A stretch of DNA of 8,060 bases from Lachnospiraceae bacterium (GTDB lineage: Bacteria; Bacillota; Clostridia; Lachnospirales; Lachnospiraceae), in the NCBI GenBank assembly GCA_022798035.1, contig JAAWLS010000094.1, positions 1-8,060 on the forward strand, written 5' to 3'. Made by a program: the position numbers and the translations under genes. Below, piece after piece: positions 5,438 to 8,060 of the stretch. The stretch's first letter is position 1, and each line of letters opens with the position of its first letter. Under the pieces are notes generated by a model. It ran no database searches. It was given only the letters and a program-made list of their open reading frames with translations, and was not told where the DNA came from.

Positions 5438-7919
5438 CAACAAACTCATCATCAATAAATTGGCAGGGAATCAGGTCCGCACAGATAAGCGGCAGTTCGG
5501 CATTCTGTTTTTTACTATCATGCTTTCATCCTTTCTGGTGTTTTCCATCCTCACTATGGGACTGGCTTATCTGGATTTAAGCAGACTGCAGAACGTCCGC
5601 CTCTACGGCTCAGAATATGATATCGCTCTTATGAACGGATTTACGGACCAACAGCGGGAAACCGCCGCAGAAAATCCAGACGTAGAGACGGTGGGAATCT
5701 TAGCCTACTCCGGCTATGTAAAAAGCACAGATACAGACAGCAGCGTCAACGCTGGACTGCTGTGGGGAGATGAAATATTTTGGAAAAATCAAAAGGCCCC
5801 TGCAAGAACAGACATGGAGGGCCGCTATCCCAATGCTTCAAATGAACTCTTGGCTACAAGAGAAGCTCTAAAAGAATGTGGGAAAGACACACTGTCCGTG
5901 GGAGACTGTTTTTCTATGACTTATGAGGACAACACAGGTATTCATACCAAAGAATTTGTCATCAGCGGAATCTGGAAAGGTTACGGCAAAGACAATGCGA
6001 ATTTCTATGTCTCAAGAGATTTTTACCAGCAGTCCGGTTATGATTTGAAATCTGACGGCATTCTGCAGATAAAGTTCAAACGCAATTATGTCTCTGGAAA
6101 GACCATCGGCCGTCTGGAGGAAAGTCTCCATTTGTCACAGCAGCAGGTTTTTCAGCCTTCCGATTACATCGAGAAATCTCTGACAATTCTGCTGGCCCTC
6201 TGGGGACTGTGCCTGATTATCTGCCTGAATGCCTACCTGCTCGTCTACAATATTCTCTACTTATCCGTTTCCGGAAAAACCAGGTATTATGGATTATTAC
6301 AGACTTTAGGCATGACAAAGAAGCAGCTGGCGCGGCTTATCCGCAGACAGATGACGCTTATAGGAATTACAGGAACCGCCGCAGGTACTTCTCTGGGAAT
6401 TTTCATCTCCTTGTTTCTACTTCCGCACGTTATGAAAATCCTGGGGATTTCTCCAGGAAACGTCGGACTGCGCTTCTATCCCTCCATCCTGGTATTGAGC
6501 ATTTTTACTACAGGCGCCGCCATCCTGCGGGGTATACGAACACCTCTTCACATTGCCGTAAGCGTTACTCCTGTGGAAGCTGTAAGATACCGGGTCAATG
6601 ATAAAACTGCTGGCAAAGACAGCTTCAAAACCTGCACAGAAGGAAAAAACCTGTACTGGAACATGGCGAAAGACCAGCTGAGAAAAGACAAAAAGAAAAC
6701 CATTATCGTTTTCCTGTCTCTGGCAGTGAGTCTATCTGTTTTTTACTGCCTGACTACCATTATCGACAGTCAGGGAAAGCGAAACGTATACCCTAACTAT
6801 TGGGACGCAGACTTTATTTTGACAAATCAAAGCCAGACGACGAAGGACATCTCTTCTCTCAAACCAGCCATCAGTGAAAAATTTATGACTGAGCTCAAAA
6901 AGACAGAGGGTGTTGCAGAAGTTCATGCGGTTCGGGGAATCCCAGTTATTTTTCCTTACCAGGCGGAAGGTTTTTCTGACTTCTGGCTCAAAGGGTATAC
7001 CCGTACAAAGCCTTACCTTTCCTATGATGAGATTCTTTCCGACTATCAAAAACATCCGGAAAAATACTACGGCATGGTAAAGGGAATTGAGGAAGACGAA
7101 TTTGACTTTCTGAATGAATCCCTGGAAAATACTGTGAACAAGGAAGATTTTCTGAGTGGAAACACAGCGGTTCTTATCTACGCAGGATTTGAAATACCGC
7201 AAAATTGGATAGGCGCCGTCGTTCCATTTACTGTGGAAAATCAAACACACGAAATCACAATCGGAGCAGTCAGCTGCGAGGGCTCTTACGGAGCGTCTAC
7301 CAACTGCGGCGCGAATTTAATTGTCAGCGAATCTTATTTGAAAACATTAGTAACAGAAACACCTGATATTCTGAGACTTATCATCAAGTATCAGCAATCT
7401 TACAGTGAAAAGACTGAACGTGCCGTAAACCATCTGCTGGCGCAGAATCCTTACCGCAAAGACTTATTCTATAGTTCAAAATACGAGGATATGAAAACGA
7501 TTCAGGACTCCCAGGGAAAAATGTTTGAAATCGGCACGGTAACTGCTCTTCTTCTGCTGCTGGTGGGTATGCTGAATTATCGAAACACTATAGCCTGCAG
7601 CATACAGAACCGGAGATTGACGTTTTCTATCATGGAAAGCGTGGGCATGTCCAGAAAACAAGTGCTGAAACTGCTAATTCGGGAGGGACTTATGTATGCG
7701 GGCGGCTCTGTTTTCCTTACTGTGAGCGGTGGCACCGGGATTACCTATCTTGTATTTCAATCCATGAACTATATGAAAATACCATTTGCAGTACCCCTTG
7801 TTCCCCTGTTGTGCGCCGTCATACTTGTAACGCTCCTGTGTGTAATCACCCCTGTGGCTTCTTACCGAAAAATAGTTGGATTTCACTCTATTGCACAACG
7901 TCTGCGGGAATACGAGTAA
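5424..7919 (+). CDS. FtsX-family ABC transporter permease with two large extracytoplasmic domains
   Basis: An 831-residue membrane protein partnering the ATPase upstream. Eight hydrophobic helices can be read at about 27-50, 253-280, 310-335, 351-372, 426-447, 702-720, 755-780 and 787-812. They leave two large outside domains, about 51-250 and 448-700. Each half ends in an FtsX core of three helices, and each core has the family's cytoplasmic coupling segment: YYGLLQTLGMTKKQLARLIR from 288 and FSIMESVGMSRKQVLKLLI from 734. This duplicated layout resembles the roughly 800-residue FtsX-type permeases of clostridia and differs from BceB (about 650 residues, ten helices, one large domain). The ATG at 5424 was chosen because AAGGGAG (5409-5415) lies eight bases upstream. 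An earlier in-frame start at 5346 would lie deep in the ATPase gene and adds 26 residues without hydrophobic character. Peptide or antibiotic efflux or sensing is the likely role, with substrate unknown. Confidence 0.93.
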   Translation: MLANNNKLIINKLAGNQVRTDKRQFGILFFTIMLSSFLVFSILTMGLAYLDLSRLQNVRLYGSEYDIALMNGFTDQQRETAAENPDVETVGILAYSGYVKSTDTDSSVNAGLLWGDEIFWKNQKAPARTDMEGRYPNASNELLATREALKECGKDTLSVGDCFSMTYEDNTGIHTKEFVISGIWKGYGKDNANFYVSRDFYQQSGYDLKSDGILQIKFKRNYVSGKTIGRLEESLHLSQQQVFQPSDYIEKSLTILLALWGLCLIICLNAYLLVYNILYLSVSGKTRYYGLLQTLGMTKKQLARLIRRQMTLIGITGTAAGTSLGIFISLFLLPHVMKILGISPGNVGLRFYPSILVLSIFTTGAAILRGIRTPLHIAVSVTPVEAVRYRVNDKTAGKDSFKTCTEGKNLYWNMAKDQLRKDKKKTIIVFLSLAVSLSVFYCLTTIIDSQGKRNVYPNYWDADFILTNQSQTTKDISSLKPAISEKFMTELKKTEGVAEVHAVRGIPVIFPYQAEGFSDFWLKGYTRTKPYLSYDEILSDYQKHPEKYYGMVKGIEEDEFDFLNESLENTVNKEDFLSGNTAVLIYAGFEIPQNWIGAVVPFTVENQTHEITIGAVSCEGSYGASTNCGANLIVSESYLKTLVTETPDILRLIIKYQQSYSEKTERAVNHLLAQNPYRKDLFYSSKYEDMKTIQDSQGKMFEIGTVTALLLLLVGMLNYRNTIACSIQNRRLTFSIMESVGMSRKQVLKLLIREGLMYAGGSVFLTVSGGTGITYLVFQSMNYMKIPFAVPLVPLLCAVILVTLLCVITPVASYRKIVGFHSIAQRLREYE

Positions 7920-7993
7920 CAAGCCTTTCTGCCTCCGGCATTGCGGAAATTCTGAAACTCAAGGCCACGACAAACGCATGAATGAATAAATTA

Positions 7994-8022
7994 TGAACAC
8001 AGCATCCATTTTTTGTTATAAT
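7994..8022 (+). promoter_or_regulatory. Sigma-A-like promoter of the next gene
   Basis: TGAACA at 7994-7999 (four of six to TTGACA) and a perfect TATAAT at 8017-8022 are spaced 17 bases apart. Transcription would start near 8029, about 20 bases before the ATG at 8049. The stretch 7920-7993 after the permease has no convincing intrinsic terminator, only a 4-base stem (TCCG 7934-7937 with CGGA 7944-7947) and no T-run behind it. Confidence 0.65.
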
Positions 8023-8048
8023 CAAAGAAAAAGAGGATGGTGTTGTTT

Positions 8049-8060
8049 ATGAAAGCGCTT
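8049..8060 (+). CDS. Start of an unidentified gene, cut by window edge
   Basis: Only four codons (M-K-A-L) are visible. The call rests on the good promoter at 7994-8022 and on a Shine-Dalgarno-like AGAGGATGG ending eight bases before the ATG. The product cannot be judged. Confidence 0.5.

Noticed and set aside
3759..7922. Minus-strand open frames within the kinase, ATPase and permease genes
   Set aside because: All are shadows of well-supported plus-strand genes, with no ribosome binding sites or recognisable domains.
7920..7993. Intrinsic terminator after the permease gene
   Set aside because: GCCTT/AAGGC and TCCG/CGGA can pair, but the stems are short and no T-run follows directly. The T-run at 8009-8014 belongs to the next promoter's spacer.

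Overview
The window looks like a piece of a low-to-mid GC Firmicutes chromosome, most likely a gut clostridium of the Lachnospiraceae type. The grounds are strong AGGAGG-type ribosome binding sites, A/T-rich intergenic stretches with sigma-A-like promoters, and the gene families present. The genus-level placement is inference.

Layout: (1) positions 1-1793, minus strand, carry the first 597 codons of a glycogen phosphorylase (glgP), cut by the window edge just before the cofactor-binding lysine motif. (2) Positions 1794-2117 are a divergent intergenic region. It holds a possible glgP promoter with a degenerate CcpA-type site, a strongly palindromic ~113 bp element bounded by near-perfect inverted repeats and flanked by a 7 bp direct repeat (MITE-like), and the promoter of the next operon. 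(3) Positions 2118-4603, plus strand, carry a tightly packed trio: an AraC-family regulator with an N-terminal cupin domain, an OmpR-family response regulator, and a short histidine kinase with one membrane helix and no sensor domain. (4) Positions 4604-4741 hold a weak A/T-rich terminator hairpin merged with tandem TTTGTGATT repeats and a promoter. (5) Positions 4742-7919 carry an ABC ATPase of the MacB/LolD/BceA class and an 831-residue FtsX-type permease with two large extracytoplasmic domains, overlapping by 14 bp. (6) Positions 7920-8060 hold a sigma-A-like promoter and the first four codons of another gene.

Working model: the kinase has almost nothing outside the membrane, so it probably takes its signal from the permease, as in BceRS-BceAB peptide-sensing and detoxification modules. 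The response regulator would then activate the transporter operon through the TTTGTGATT repeats, two of which have an 11 bp period and lie on the -35 region. The AraC regulator at the head of the kinase operon would add a second, ligand-dependent input. Substrate and ligand cannot be read from the sequence.

The most striking oddities are the palindromic element at 1919-2031, the absence of any ATG/GTG/TTG start for the full-length response regulator (a well-placed ATC stands where ATG is expected), and the dual-use terminator/operator repeats before the transporter. I see no tRNA, rRNA or CRISPR array.
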